A stretch of DNA of 64,000 bases from Desulfosporosinus sp. Sb-LF (GCF_004766055.1 NZ_SPQR01000003.1:186001-250000), one strand, 5' to 3'; shown: positions 17,310-26,290, counted from the stretch's first letter. A program made the numbers and translations. The notes: generated by a model not told the origin, from the letters alone.

Positions 17310-17494
17310 AATGTCAGGTCTCCAACGTTTTGTCGTTCAACAGAATCACCTGAGCCCCATATTCCGCAAGCATAGATTCTGCAAATGAAGCCCGACGATA
17401 CTTCCACTCATCCACACTCTCAAGCCAATAGTGGTTCATAAGTCGGCATTAAAGCTGGCTCAGGAATGTGCTCAATTTCCTTTCATCTTTCCAA
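17310..17494 (-). pseudogene. 5' relic of a CaiB-type CoA-transferase
   Basis: The minus strand reads in shifting frames KEIEHIPEPALMPTYEPL and then QNVGD, aligning with KEIERIPAPALMPKYGPL and RPNVGDPY of the intact CoA-transferase at 12576-13859. Upstream leader DNA is also alike (AAAGGGGATAAGAAG). Stops, a lost start codon and frameshifts make it non-functional. The rest of the gene is gone. Confidence 0.82.
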
Positions 17495-17646
17495 ATGCTT
17501 CTTATCCCCTTTCTGTATTTCTCAAAACTAGTTTGCTTTGTTCTCTGACGACACACAGTTTAATGTCCTTACATGGTGTCAATGAGAAAACAACCTCCTC
17601 TCCATTCCTGGATTTAATTTTTTAATAATTCAGTTATTTGTATAAT

Positions 17647-17662
17647 TGCAATTATCATGCCA
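17647..17662 (-). promoter_or_regulatory. Sigma-54 promoter P3
   Basis: Minus strand TGGCATGATAATTGCA has one departure from the -24/-12 consensus (T for C after TGGCA). It is followed by AATAACTGAATTATT as at P2. It faces the CoA-transferase relic and the membrane-protein gene. Confidence 0.85.
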
Positions 17663-17674
17663 CGATAACAAGAT

Positions 17675-17695
17675 TTGCCACCCCACTAGGTGCAA
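17675..17695. promoter_or_regulatory. Inverted repeat upstream of P3
   Basis: TTGCCACC and GGTGCAA arms, 13 bp from the -24 box, correspond to the dyads before P1 and P2. Confidence 0.5.
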
Positions 17696-17795
17696 CTAAC
17701 TGAGAAAACAAGAGGTAGGCCAACCACACAAACTGTAAATATTCTTTCCTCTGATGTAAAAAATTTTACCTAAAAACACTCAATCAACTAAGCGC

Positions 17796-17834
17796 ACTAA
17801 GAAAGGCCGCAAAACATTTGCAGCCTTTCTTAGT
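17796..17834 (-). terminator. Terminator of the PrpR-type activator gene
   Basis: Arms ACTAAGAAAGGC and GCCTTTCTTAGT form a long stem with an inner GCAAA/TTTGC helix. Confidence 0.85.
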
Positions 17835-17847
17835 ACGTTATCTTCAT

Positions 17848-19776
17848 TTATTTGTAGTTCAACATTTTAGACAGCGTGGGCCTGCTAATTCCCAGCTTCA
17901 ATGCCAGTTCACTATTACTAAGCTTGGCCCTTGCTCTAATTCTGCGGACGATTTCGCTATTCATTTCCGCTAAAGTACTAATACCGACGCTGATTTGGTC
18001 CTCGGTAGGCCTACCCTTACTTTTAACAGAAAAAACAGCTTCAGCGAATTCCTCTTCCAACAGCTCTAACACGATTTCAGATGCATCTCTCTCGCTGTCA
18101 GCCAACACAACACATCTCTCCAAGAAATGTTCCAGCTGCCTGCTGTTACCAGGCCAATCCATATTCGAAAGCTTTTTAATGACCAATGGAGGCAACCTGA
18201 AGATTGACTTGCTATACTTATTAGAAAATCTTTGTAAGAAGAAACCAATCTGGTCAGGGATATCCTCTCTTCTCTCTCGTAGAGGCGGTAATACTAAATT
18301 TAATACGTTTAAGCGGAAATACAGGTCCTCCCGGAAGGGGCCCTTGTTGATTAAATCCTCCAAATTCTCATTAGAGGCGGCGATCACCCGAACATCCACC
18401 GGAATTACACGATCGCTACCTATCCGCCGCACTTCTTTTTCCTGCAACACCCGCAACAAGTTGCCTTGTTGATCCAATTTCATTTTTCCGATTTCGTCCA
18501 AGAACAGGGTGCCTCCATTTGCCAGTTCAAACAAACCAGGTTTTCCGCCTTTACTTGCACCGGTAAAGGAACCTTCAGTATAACCAAAAAGTTCGCTTTT
18601 AAATAAGTTATCGTCCAAGGTAGCACAATTCACAGCAATAAAAGGTCCTTTACTCCTTACGTACTGCTCATTATGAACACTTTGTGCAAGCAATTCTTTC
18701 CCAGTGCCACTCTCTCCCCGGATAAGCACAGTGCAGTCAGTGTTGGCATACTTTCTAGCCTTTGCAATAACAGAAGACATTTTGCTGTTTACGTGGATAA
18801 TATCGTCAAAATAATACCTGGCAACCTGTCCCTTCGTGAATAATTCTTTACGGTTCTTAGTTTCATCTTGGACCTTCGGAATTTCCATAAACGTAACCAA
18901 AATACCTTTTGGACACTGCTGGTCGATAATAGGAATTTTATTTACCAAAACTGTACCATTCAAGACCTGGTGAACGTACCCCAACCTTTTCTCAAGACCC
19001 TCAAATATTTCAACCAAACACCGACAGAAGCTTAATTCTTGCAACGGTCGTCCCACCACTTCAGCTTCACTCAACCCAAAAAGCCTAGAAGCCACCGGGT
19101 TGAAAACTGATACAATATTTTCCTCGTTAACAACTATGATTCCTTCATGCGCATAAGCCGAAATTGCATTCATCTGTTCAACATTTACTTTCTCCCGAAT
19201 TTCGGCCTCTATAATATCTTTAGCCCATGAAAGGGCATTTCTAACCGTGTTTTCCCCAGCCGACACGGAAATAAATTGTAATCCCTCCTTTCTCACCAAA
19301 GCTGAGATTTTTTCGCCAACACCCAACACTACTTTGCAACCATTTCGACGCGCATTTACAACCTGAATTTCAAGTTCCCGCCAGTTGTTATATTCATACA
19401 CTTTTACCTGAAGACCAAGAACACCGCTAAGCTTTTCAATAACAGGAAGATTCTCAGAGCCTGGAAGTAACAGGCCTATTTCTTTTCCGAACATCCTTGC
19501 CTGATCAAGCGCCAGGACTATTTCATGCTCAGTTGGATGGATATCGACCATGTGTGCAGAAGGCAATTCTTTGCGCAAAAGCTTCAGAGTAGCCCCACCA
19601 CAGGCTATTACCCTGATACGGTCAGGGTCCTGGGATATGATATCCTTGACCAGGGTAACAGCTGCTTTAAATGAACTTTCTATAATGAAGACGGAGGAAT
19701 CCATTTCATTCCGGACTTTCTCTACTAGCTGGGTTACTTCTTTGTTCGGTGAAATAAGAACAATCTCTGCCTGCAT
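17848..19776 (-). CDS. PrpR-type sigma-54-dependent transcriptional activator
   Basis: 642 residues from the ATG at 19776 (GGAGGG 8 bases upstream). The N-terminal about 190 residues form a PrpR_N-type sensor (IACGGATLKLLRKELP, GVGEKISALVRKEG). A PAS domain follows (ISAYAHEGIIVVNEENIVSV), then AAA+ with Walker A GESGTGKELLAQ, the loop GSFTGA (usual GAFTGA with A to S), Walker B GTLFLDEIGKM and a final helix-turn-helix NSELALKLGISRPTLSKMLN. PrpR_N proteins sense small acids or CoA-linked metabolites. Two relics of this C-terminus lie at P1 and P2, and the gene sits just upstream of P3, so it is the best candidate to activate P1-P3 through the TGTAAA repeats. The ligand is unknown. Confidence 0.9.
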   Translation of the reverse strand: MQAEIVLISPNKEVTQLVEKVRNEMDSSVFIIESSFKAAVTLVKDIISQDPDRIRVIACGGATLKLLRKELPSAHMVDIHPTEHEIVLALDQARMFGKEIGLLLPGSENLPVIEKLSGVLGLQVKVYEYNNWRELEIQVVNARRNGCKVVLGVGEKISALVRKEGLQFISVSAGENTVRNALSWAKDIIEAEIREKVNVEQMNAISAYAHEGIIVVNEENIVSVFNPVASRLFGLSEAEVVGRPLQELSFCRCLVEIFEGLEKRLGYVHQVLNGTVLVNKIPIIDQQCPKGILVTFMEIPKVQDETKNRKELFTKGQVARYYFDDIIHVNSKMSSVIAKARKYANTDCTVLIRGESGTGKELLAQSVHNEQYVRSKGPFIAVNCATLDDNLFKSELFGYTEGSFTGASKGGKPGLFELANGGTLFLDEIGKMKLDQQGNLLRVLQEKEVRRIGSDRVIPVDVRVIAASNENLEDLINKGPFREDLYFRLNVLNLVLPPLRERREDIPDQIGFFLQRFSNKYSKSIFRLPPLVIKKLSNMDWPGNSRQLEHFLERCVVLADSERDASEIVLELLEEEFAEAVFSVKSKGRPTEDQISVGISTLAEMNSEIVRRIRARAKLSNSELALKLGISRPTLSKMLNYK

Positions 19777-19873
19777 ATATATTCCCTCCAGTTCGACAAA
19801 CAATAACGCCAAGGTTAGTCTGCTTGTTGGTCATCCCAAGTTATAGTGTAATTTTAATTATCTCCTGCCAAAG

Positions 19874-19924
19874 CTAATTAAAACTTTTTTCACGTTTTAG
19901 AGGTATGACTTCAGCCCAGTTCAT
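19874..19924 (-). pseudogene. Relic of the small helical ORF, upstream of the activator
   Basis: MNWAEVIPLKREKSFN then a stop; the leader AAAGGAATTGATATGCGTT resembles the leader of the ORF at 8575-8760. About 40 codons are lost. Further upstream, AAAATTAACCGAATAATT (near 19955-19975) is a decayed copy of the block that follows P1-P3; no intact -24/-12 remains. Confidence 0.6.
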
Positions 19925-20211
19925 AACGCATATCAATTCCTTTCTAATAAAAGATTTTTAATTATTCGGTTAATTTTAAGCCTTAAATGTTGTTTTCACT
20001 TTAGCCAATTGTTTGCGGAAGGCATTCTTGGCGCAAAGTTACATAGTTTACCCCTGTTGGCAATTACCCTGAATATTATACCTTGACACTACTGCTCTAC
20101 TTATGCCCCATGCGCAGTTTTTTGTGCTTCTTCGCGCCTACCTGATTATAAATATAAGCAAGTTCCATACCAAATCACTCAAGAACACAATATAATTATT
20201 TTTAATATTAA

Positions 20212-20254
20212 AATAAGTCCCAATTTACTAAACAATTAGTAAATTGGGACTTAT
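20212..20254 (-). terminator. Strong terminator after the tandem GNAT gene
   Basis: Near-perfect arms ATAAGTCCCAATTTACTAA and TTAGTAAATTGGGACTTAT around a 4-5 base loop. It lies about 120 bp past the GNAT stop. No gene was seen in the remainder of 19925-20376. Confidence 0.85.
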
Positions 20255-20376
20255 CCTAAAGGGATTAATTCATTGGTTTTTTTTTAATCCTTAAGGGTTA
20301 AACCTTAAAAAAAGTCGCATAACCACTACAACTTGATTGCATTTTCAAGACATCCAAGGATCGTGCTTCGACTCTA

Positions 20377-21273
20377 TCACTTCAATAACGCGTCCACATC
20401 TTTTCGATAATACTCATAGGCGACCTCTATCTTAAAACCAAATTTCTTATAAAGCCCCAACGCCTGTACATTGACACTATTTACGTCAAGCGTTATTTCA
20501 GTTTTTCCGCCTTGCCATAAACTATCGACAATCTGATGTAGTAGTTCTTCTCCATATCCCCTGCCCCTATATTCGGGTACTATCCCAAACCCAAATATTG
20601 ACCCTACACCGTCTTCTTGATTTATCGAGCCTAAACCTATAAGTTCACCGTTTAAAGCCGCAAGGTACTGTTCCCGAGTTTCAGATGCAAAACAATTCTC
20701 AATCCGGCTTTTAGCATCTTCGTAAGGCTCATCGAACGTTCTGATACTCGTCTCGATTACCTTTTCAAGGTCTTTCAACTCGGACCGCAAAAGAGATAGT
20801 CGATATGTGTACGCATTTCCCTTCACACTCCCAGATCGATTTCTCGATCCATCCCGATCTAATCTCATAAAATACTCGGTATGCTCATACTCAGCAGCTA
20901 GAGCATCGATTAGCTGTTTACCGGAGCTCGATCGGGATTCGCATACAAACAGCACCTCGGAAATGTCGAATTTTCTAAGTTCCTTGGCTGCTTTCGTTAG
21001 TAACTTTTTAAAATATCCATTTCTTCTATATTCGGGTAAGGTATAACCCGTAATTTCTGCTTCCAGATGTGTAGGGATGAACATGGATAACATACTGATT
21101 AACTCCTGATTCTCGTAGAGCAGAAAGACATTTTTAATATGACAATTGAAATTTAAAGATGGGTCTAAGAACATGCTTCCCTCAAGGTCATCATACTTAT
21201 TACAAATTCTCTCAAGCTTAAGAACTTCATTTAAAGTCTTCTCTTCTAAACTAACATACCCTTTAATAAACAT
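20377..21273 (-). CDS. Tandem GNAT-domain N-acetyltransferase
   Basis: 298 residues, starting at the ATG at 21273 with AAGGAGG 6 bases upstream. Two GNAT folds are visible. The first has a weak acetyl-CoA loop (TGYTLPEYRRNGYFKKLL, about 95-112). The second has a clear one (FGIVPEYRGRGYGEELLHQI, about 228-247) followed by NSVNVQALGLYKKFGF. Tandem GNATs usually keep one active and one degenerate half, which fits. The substrate is unknown. The gene is flanked by terminators on both sides and appears monocistronic. Confidence 0.85.
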   Translation of the reverse strand: MFIKGYVSLEEKTLNEVLKLERICNKYDDLEGSMFLDPSLNFNCHIKNVFLLYENQELISMLSMFIPTHLEAEITGYTLPEYRRNGYFKKLLTKAAKELRKFDISEVLFVCESRSSSGKQLIDALAAEYEHTEYFMRLDRDGSRNRSGSVKGNAYTYRLSLLRSELKDLEKVIETSIRTFDEPYEDAKSRIENCFASETREQYLAALNGELIGLGSINQEDGVGSIFGFGIVPEYRGRGYGEELLHQIVDSLWQGGKTEITLDVNSVNVQALGLYKKFGFKIEVAYEYYRKDVDALLK

Positions 21274-21395
21274 TGATTTCCTCCTTAATGACCGCCCACA
21301 TTTATTATAAGGTTTTTCTAGGTACTCGGACAAGGGCTTTCAAGATTACGATGATGTTATCCCTATTAACGCTTGAACTCAAGCATTCAAATATT

Positions 21396-21433
21396 ACGAG
21401 GCTAGAAGCATATTTACTTGCTTCCAGCCTCGT
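21396..21433. terminator. Terminator downstream of the lactate permease, second hairpin
   Basis: Arms ACGAGGCTAGAAGCA and TGCTTCCAGCCTCGT pair with one mismatch. The core GGCTGGAAGCAA is shared with the terminator at 57710-57757. Confidence 0.75.
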
Positions 21434-21476
21434 CTTTTCCACTTGTAAAAGTCCATTTCAGTTTGCTCTGATCTAA

Positions 21477-21501
21477 AACCGGCCACTCATATTGGCCGGT
21501 T
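21477..21501 (-). terminator. Terminator of the lactate permease gene
   Basis: AACCGGCCA and TGGCCGGTT arms around a 7-base loop, with TTTTAG following on the minus strand, 26 bp past the stop codon. Confidence 0.8.
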
Positions 21502-21526
21502 CTAAAGTTGTGGTTAATGCGATTAG

Positions 21527-23134
21527 TTAGACATAAATCCTTAATAATCCCAGAACTAAAACAGTGGTTACTGCAATTAGGATTAAGGAAAATACGAAGG
21601 CGATTCTAATGACCTTCGTTTCTTCCCCCATCTTATCAATGGCTGCAGCAGCATTTTGCAACTTAGCTGGAGAAATGACACTTGCCAACCCCCCGCCAAA
21701 GGCCAATCCAGCAGTAACAATAAGCATTCCTTGTAATCCCATGTGGAGCAAACTTGTCGTCTTCATGGTATACATCGAGAACATAGCGATCGTAGATGCC
21801 TCACTACCCGTGATGAATCCGCCTAATAAACCAATGAAAGCGACCACAGCTCCGTAGGCATTACTAAAGATCTGGGACGAGAAATTCGCCAAAACCTGCA
21901 CCATGCTTGCGACAGCGAACTTATTGGCTACCATATCGTAGCCGGAAAAATTCATAATCTCCCCAATGCTAAAGAAGATAACGACTGCAAAGACTGGTCT
22001 AGGGGCCCTCCTCCACCATACCTTGAACGTCTCTTTCAACTGAGCAGACGTCGGTTTTATAAAAGGAATAGAAAGAAAGATACTCACGAAAATCCATGTA
22101 TAAGCATTCCACAATGCTCTTGTCATAATTGGCTTACCATCTGCCGACAAGCCGACGATAGGAAGTGTCACTTTTCTGTATAGAAAATTAAACATATCCG
22201 TCGGTAGATTAAGGGCAAGGATTAGAATAATCAGCAGACCCCAAGGGGTTAATGCTTTCCAAAGAGGATAGTTCTTTTCATACTGCAATTCCTCGTCCGT
22301 AAGCTTGCTTTTATCGATGACTTTTTTTCCTGTGGTCACAAGGTAAAGAACCATAGCGATGATAACGGCAGCGCCGCACATAATACCTGTCAGCACCACC
22401 AATCTATCCACCTTGTTCGTAAAGTATGAGACCAAGGTTATCACCGCGCCAGTAATCAGACAAGGTAGCCAGCCGTCCTTGATTCCCTGCCACCTGCCGA
22501 CAATCCAGAGCATGCAAAAACCAATTAAGGTAGAGATAACCGGCAGGAACATGAAAAACACGCTGCCTGCCTGAGATAAGCTAATTTCGTGCCCCTTACC
22601 TAGAAAAGAGTTGGCCATGTCAACAAACACAACCACAGGTGCACCCAACAAAGCATAGGTGCAAAGAGCATCATACCCGATACACGGAAGCGCAATAGAA
22701 ACATAAGTGGAGTAACCCAGCGCCAGCATAATGGGGGGGAGCAAAGAGACAGGGGTTGCTCCAACTGATACCATCAGGGTTCCGAAGCCAATATTGATCA
22801 TCATTATCTGTACAGCCCTGTTTTCACTAGCAATCGTTTTAATAAAAATAATAATTCTTTTTAGAGCCCCCGTCTTCTCCATATAGGCCATCTGTAATAA
22901 AGACGTTGCGACAACCAAGGAAACCGCAAATGACTTTACCCCACCAGCAATGGTAGAGCGAAGGATCACTTCAGGACTTGTTTGAAAAAATAAGAACGCA
23001 ATAACCGAAACAACAATCCATCCTACAACCCCACTTAGATCGGCAGGTTTTTTCCATACGACAAGCATCAATATTATGACTGCAATCGGGGTCAATGTTA
23101 ACAATAGTGAACTAATTAACATCCTTACTACCAC
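21527..23134 (-). CDS. L-lactate permease (LctP/LldP family)
   Basis: 535 residues with about 12-13 membrane segments. The family imports lactate or glycolate with protons. Typical blocks include IAGGVKSFAVSLVVATSLLQ, MMINIGFGTLMVSVGATPVS, GYDALCTYALLGAPVVVF and GLLGGFITGSEASTIAMF. The GTG at 23134 is a possible start; an in-frame ATG at 23122 is an alternative but abuts its AAGG. The gene is alone between the GNAT gene and the PaaK-like ligase, with two terminators behind it. Lactate as substrate is inferred from the family and fits sulfate-reducing or fermentative Firmicutes. Confidence 0.88.
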   Translation of the reverse strand: MVVRMLISSLLLTLTPIAVIILMLVVWKKPADLSGVVGWIVVSVIAFLFFQTSPEVILRSTIAGGVKSFAVSLVVATSLLQMAYMEKTGALKRIIIFIKTIASENRAVQIMMINIGFGTLMVSVGATPVSLLPPIMLALGYSTYVSIALPCIGYDALCTYALLGAPVVVFVDMANSFLGKGHEISLSQAGSVFFMFLPVISTLIGFCMLWIVGRWQGIKDGWLPCLITGAVITLVSYFTNKVDRLVVLTGIMCGAAVIIAMVLYLVTTGKKVIDKSKLTDEELQYEKNYPLWKALTPWGLLIILILALNLPTDMFNFLYRKVTLPIVGLSADGKPIMTRALWNAYTWIFVSIFLSIPFIKPTSAQLKETFKVWWRRAPRPVFAVVIFFSIGEIMNFSGYDMVANKFAVASMVQVLANFSSQIFSNAYGAVVAFIGLLGGFITGSEASTIAMFSMYTMKTTSLLHMGLQGMLIVTAGLAFGGGLASVISPAKLQNAAAAIDKMGEETKVIRIAFVFSLILIAVTTVLVLGLLRIYV

Positions 23135-23196
23135 CCCACTTTAAAATTTAATTCAAGAGTTATACACAATGTTAAGGGATCCGTGTAGGACTTGCC

Positions 23197-24504
23197 CTAT
23201 TCCACACACTGATTGCGAAAATCGAAGACTCTTTTAGCTTTACCGGCACTGCGTTCGAGGGTTCCTGGCTGCACTATTTTCAAGCGGACATTAATAGAAA
23301 GTACGCCGTGGAGCCTCTGACGAATGTGTCCTGTGAAATCCTCAAGCTTGGAATATGGTTCAAGCAAGTCTTCGCGAGTAAGCTCCACCACCACTTCCAG
23401 CTCGTCGAGGAAGTTCCGCCTGTGGACATTGATCACGTAATTAGGTCCGATGCCTTCGATATTCATCAAGACACTTTCAATTTGAGAAGGAAAGACATTA
23501 ACTCCGCGGATAATCAGCATATCATCCGTACGACCAACAACCTTGCGCATACGCGCTGTGGTCCGACCACACTGACAAGGTTCCTGGTTGATACGGGATA
23601 TGTCCTTAGTTCGAAAACGTATCACGGGAAATGCTTCCTTAGTCAAGGAAGTGAAGACTAGTTCACCTTCCTGGCCAGGTTCGAGAACTTCACCAGTCTC
23701 AGGATCAATCGTCTCAACAATAAAATGGTCCTCAGCAATATGATGGCCGCACTTGTATTGACATTCCCCGGCCACTCCAGGTCCCATAACTTCGCTTAGT
23801 CCATAGTTATCTGAGGCAGAGATGTTCAATCTCGATTCAATTTCCTTGCGCATTTCCTCCGTCCAGGGTTCACCCCCGAATAGCCCAATCCTTAGATTCA
23901 AGGAGGAGATATCAATCCCCATCTTCTCGGCAACTTCAGCGATATAGAGCGAATAACTAGGAGTCGAAATCAGAACAGTTGTGCCAAAATCTCTCATTAA
24001 CATCAGCTGTCGTTCTGTATTCCCTCCCGAGACAGGAACGACAAGGGCGCCTGCCCTTTCCAGTCCATAATGAAGGCCAAATCCCCCTGTAAAAAGGCCG
24101 TAGTTAAATGCAATTTGAGCAACATCTTCCGAGGTTATACCCGCCGCAGTGACCATCCTAGCTGTTAGATCTGTCCAGTTATTAAGATCATTAGCTGTAT
24201 AGCCAACGACCACTGGGCGACCCGTAGTGCCCGATGAGGCATGAACACGAACTACTTCCTTTTGGGGCACGGAGAAAAGTCCAAAGGGATAATTGTCCCT
24301 TAAATCAACCTTCGTCGTAAAAGGGAGACGCTTTAAGTCGTCTAAAGATTTGATATCCTCAGGAGTAACATCCAATTCTTCAAATTTGGCTCTATAATGG
24401 GGCACCTTGTTGTACACTCTGTTAACAGTCCACTTCAGTCGCTCAAGCTGTAGTTCTTCCAGCCGACTACGGCTCATACATTCTTTCCCTAAATCCCAAA
24501 TCAC
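23197..24504 (-). CDS. Phenylacetate-CoA ligase (PaaK-type)
   Basis: 435 residues, the normal PaaK length. It is an adenylate-forming enzyme that makes phenylacetyl-CoA or a related aryl-CoA. Motifs: phosphate loop VHASSGTTGRPVVVGYT (about 87-103), YGLHYGLERAGA, GGNTERQLMLMRDF, ASDNYGLSEVMGPGVAGEC, a zinc-type CQCGRTTARM and MLIIRGVNVFPSQIE. The start is GTG with AAAGG upstream. No paa degradation genes are adjacent, so in an anaerobe it may serve indoleacetate/phenylacetate activation linked to amino-acid metabolism. Confidence 0.92.
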   Translation of the reverse strand: MIWDLGKECMSRSRLEELQLERLKWTVNRVYNKVPHYRAKFEELDVTPEDIKSLDDLKRLPFTTKVDLRDNYPFGLFSVPQKEVVRVHASSGTTGRPVVVGYTANDLNNWTDLTARMVTAAGITSEDVAQIAFNYGLFTGGFGLHYGLERAGALVVPVSGGNTERQLMLMRDFGTTVLISTPSYSLYIAEVAEKMGIDISSLNLRIGLFGGEPWTEEMRKEIESRLNISASDNYGLSEVMGPGVAGECQYKCGHHIAEDHFIVETIDPETGEVLEPGQEGELVFTSLTKEAFPVIRFRTKDISRINQEPCQCGRTTARMRKVVGRTDDMLIIRGVNVFPSQIESVLMNIEGIGPNYVINVHRRNFLDELEVVVELTREDLLEPYSKLEDFTGHIRQRLHGVLSINVRLKIVQPGTLERSAGKAKRVFDFRNQCVE

Positions 24505-24540
24505 TATTAACCAACCTTTCTTCGCAAAAATTCAAAACAC

Positions 24541-24575
24541 AAAAAATAGCTACCCAAAAAGGATAGCTACTAAAG
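24541..24575 (-). terminator. Terminator between the CotD-like and ligase genes
   Basis: Minus strand TAGCTATCC and GGGTAGCTA arms with a T5 loop and a T6 tail. It lies 37 bp upstream of the ligase start. Confidence 0.7.
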
Positions 24576-24816
24576 CACAATCACAGAATGCTTCAAATTC
24601 TACCATCCTTCCATTTAGATAAAGATAATGCGGACCAGTTCTACCCTACTACAAACCTGTGAAACAATTCTCAGGTTTCTCTACAGAATCTATTCTAACC
24701 AACTATTGAATAATTGTCTATCAAAAAATTATTGAAACTCGTTTTATCAATAGGCAACTGCACTTTATTATTCAGTACAAAAATTAAAACTAGATTAACA
24801 TATCCCCAATATAGGT

Positions 24817-24872
24817 AACATGGGGTTATAACAGACTTAGCCTTCCAGTTTTGTTGCAACCCCATGTTTTTA
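24817..24872. terminator. Large stem-loop behind the CotD-like gene
   Basis: Arms AACATGGGGTT and AACCCCATGTT are separated by about 30 bases. A T5 run lies on the plus-strand side. Its function as terminator of the minus-strand gene is plausible but not clear. No gene was seen elsewhere in 24576-24907. Confidence 0.5.
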
Positions 24873-24907
24873 AAAATTCCATATAAATTTAAGGATTATT
24901 CATTGCA

Positions 24908-25138
24908 TCAAAAGAATAACCTGTTACGGTTACCAACATAGCCTGGGTTAGCTTGAAAACCTCGGTCGACAACCACATTTCTCGTAGTCTGTTGATAAAT
25001 ATGCTGGGGAACATCGACAATATTTTGGCGTCTAATATTCACAATGGGATGAATAACAGGAACTAACCGTTGAGTGTAATAATCTTGAACAATATATTGT
25101 GGGGGACAGCAAATTGGTCTACATTGAGCACCATACAT
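24908..25138 (-). CDS. CotD-like spore coat protein
   Basis: 76 residues from the ATG at 25138 (AAGGAAGG 9 bases upstream; a TTG one codon earlier is possible). MYGAQCRPICCPPQYIVQ is followed by LVPVIHPIVNIRRQNIVDVP and YQQTTRNVVVDRG. This resembles the coat protein CotD family: a short Cys-rich start, then a V-P-x-I-H-P block and a mother-cell-type composition. It supports an endospore-forming host. The gene is isolated, as coat genes often are. A sigma-K promoter would be expected, but I could not identify one with confidence. Confidence 0.72.
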   Translation of the reverse strand: MYGAQCRPICCPPQYIVQDYYTQRLVPVIHPIVNIRRQNIVDVPQHIYQQTTRNVVVDRGFQANPGYVGNRNRLFF

Positions 25139-25216
25139 CAAAATACACCTTCCTTTCTTTACTTACTATATTCAACGAGAAGGTCATTTGGTATTATATC
25201 CCATTAAATTCCAAAC

Positions 25217-26101
25217 TCATATGTTGAAGTTACTCACGAATTGATACACATCCATTACCTGTTCTACCGACTGATCATTTCCAAGAATCCCAGAACTACT
25301 ACCAAAGATATACCCGCCCCCCTTAGAAGCCACAGCCAATAATTCCAAAGCCCTTTCCTTTCTGTTATCCTTTTCAAACCACCCTAAATCATAGCCCCCC
25401 ATTAAACAGAGACTATTTTTTGTCGCCGTTTTAACACTAGCTATGTCCGTAAGCGAAGAAAAGTCCAAGGAATGCAAACCATTAACCCCTGAACTAACGA
25501 TATCGTCTATGACCGACAATAAATTTCCATCGGCATGGAAGAAAATCGGCGCTTCATGTATTCGTAACCCCTTAACCTGCTCTGAAAGACCTGGGAAAAA
25601 GTTGTTACGCAGAGCCGTAGGGGAAATAAACGTTCCACCTTGATAAGCTATATCATCAGCGATGATTATTCCATTAGCCCCTGAAGCTAGAGCATTTAAG
25701 CCTAGTTCAAGATTGTTAGCGACCGACTCTGCGACCAGGCTAGGTAATATTGGGTCACCTTTTGCGATTGCTATCAAATAATCGCTAAACGACGGAAAAA
25801 GTTTTGCTGTTCCTTGAAATGGACCATTAATTAAAGCAAAAATAAAAAAATCTGTCTCTTCCCGCCATGGTTTGAACCCGTCCCAAACCTTTCCTTTATC
25901 TTTTTGTGAGGAAGAGGAAGAAAACGCTAACGCATCTAACCCACAAAGCTCGCAAGCCTCCACCCTATCCTTAAACGTGACGTTATTGTTTAGGTTTAAT
26001 AATTTGGCCACAAATCCATCGTCAAGATGAAATTCTCCTTTAGGTATGCGATCCACACGCTCAAAGCGTGTAGCCGCCAGGATTCTTTCAATTTTAGTCA
26101 C
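25217..26101 (-). CDS. Uroporphyrinogen-decarboxylase-family protein (possible corrinoid methyltransferase)
   Basis: 294 residues. The start is GTG at 26101 (GGAGGAGG 8 bases upstream); the longer frame to 26119 would begin inside that ribosome site. It has a UroD-type barrel: TRFERVDRIPKGEF at the start, then IIIADDIAYQGG, IFFHADGNLL, GVNGLHSLDF and GGYIFGSSSGIL. In anaerobes this fold is shared by MtaA/CmuA-type methylcobamide:CoM-like methyltransferases and is seldom true heme UroD when isolated. I see no unambiguous zinc His-x-Cys pair, so the reaction is uncertain. No corrinoid protein gene is adjacent. Confidence 0.72.
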   Translation of the reverse strand: MTKIERILAATRFERVDRIPKGEFHLDDGFVAKLLNLNNNVTFKDRVEACELCGLDALAFSSSSSQKDKGKVWDGFKPWREETDFFIFALINGPFQGTAKLFPSFSDYLIAIAKGDPILPSLVAESVANNLELGLNALASGANGIIIADDIAYQGGTFISPTALRNNFFPGLSEQVKGLRIHEAPIFFHADGNLLSVIDDIVSSGVNGLHSLDFSSLTDIASVKTATKNSLCLMGGYDLGWFEKDNRKERALELLAVASKGGGYIFGSSSGILGNDQSVEQVMDVYQFVSNFNI

Positions 26102-26233
26102 GGGGCATGCCTCCTCCACTTACCTAATTGCTTTCGAGAACTTTTGATCGGATAATACCTTTAAACCTCAGTTAAACTGCATTTTTTTCCGACGCATTAA
26201 CAGAAACAATGAATATAACACCCGTTTATAAAT

Positions 26234-26267
26234 AGAACCAAGCACGAACTAGAGTTTGCTTGGTTCT
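26234..26267 (-). terminator. Terminator after the DinB gene; copy B of a dispersed palindrome
   Basis: AGAACCAAGCA and TGCTTGGTTCT arms. Its sequence, including the ACTAG centre, closely matches the hairpin at 4181-4208. Confidence 0.7.
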
Positions 26268-26290
26268 TACCTTATTCATTTTTATTACCT

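Noticed and set aside
17876-18472. 198-codon plus-strand open frame
   Set aside because: It is antisense to the AAA+ and helix-turn-helix parts of the PrpR-type activator, whose motifs are unmistakable on the minus strand.
20262-20310. CRISPR-like or tandem repeat near CCTTAAGG sequences
   Set aside because: Only two short, overlapping inverted repeats around a T-run; no regular repeat-spacer pattern.
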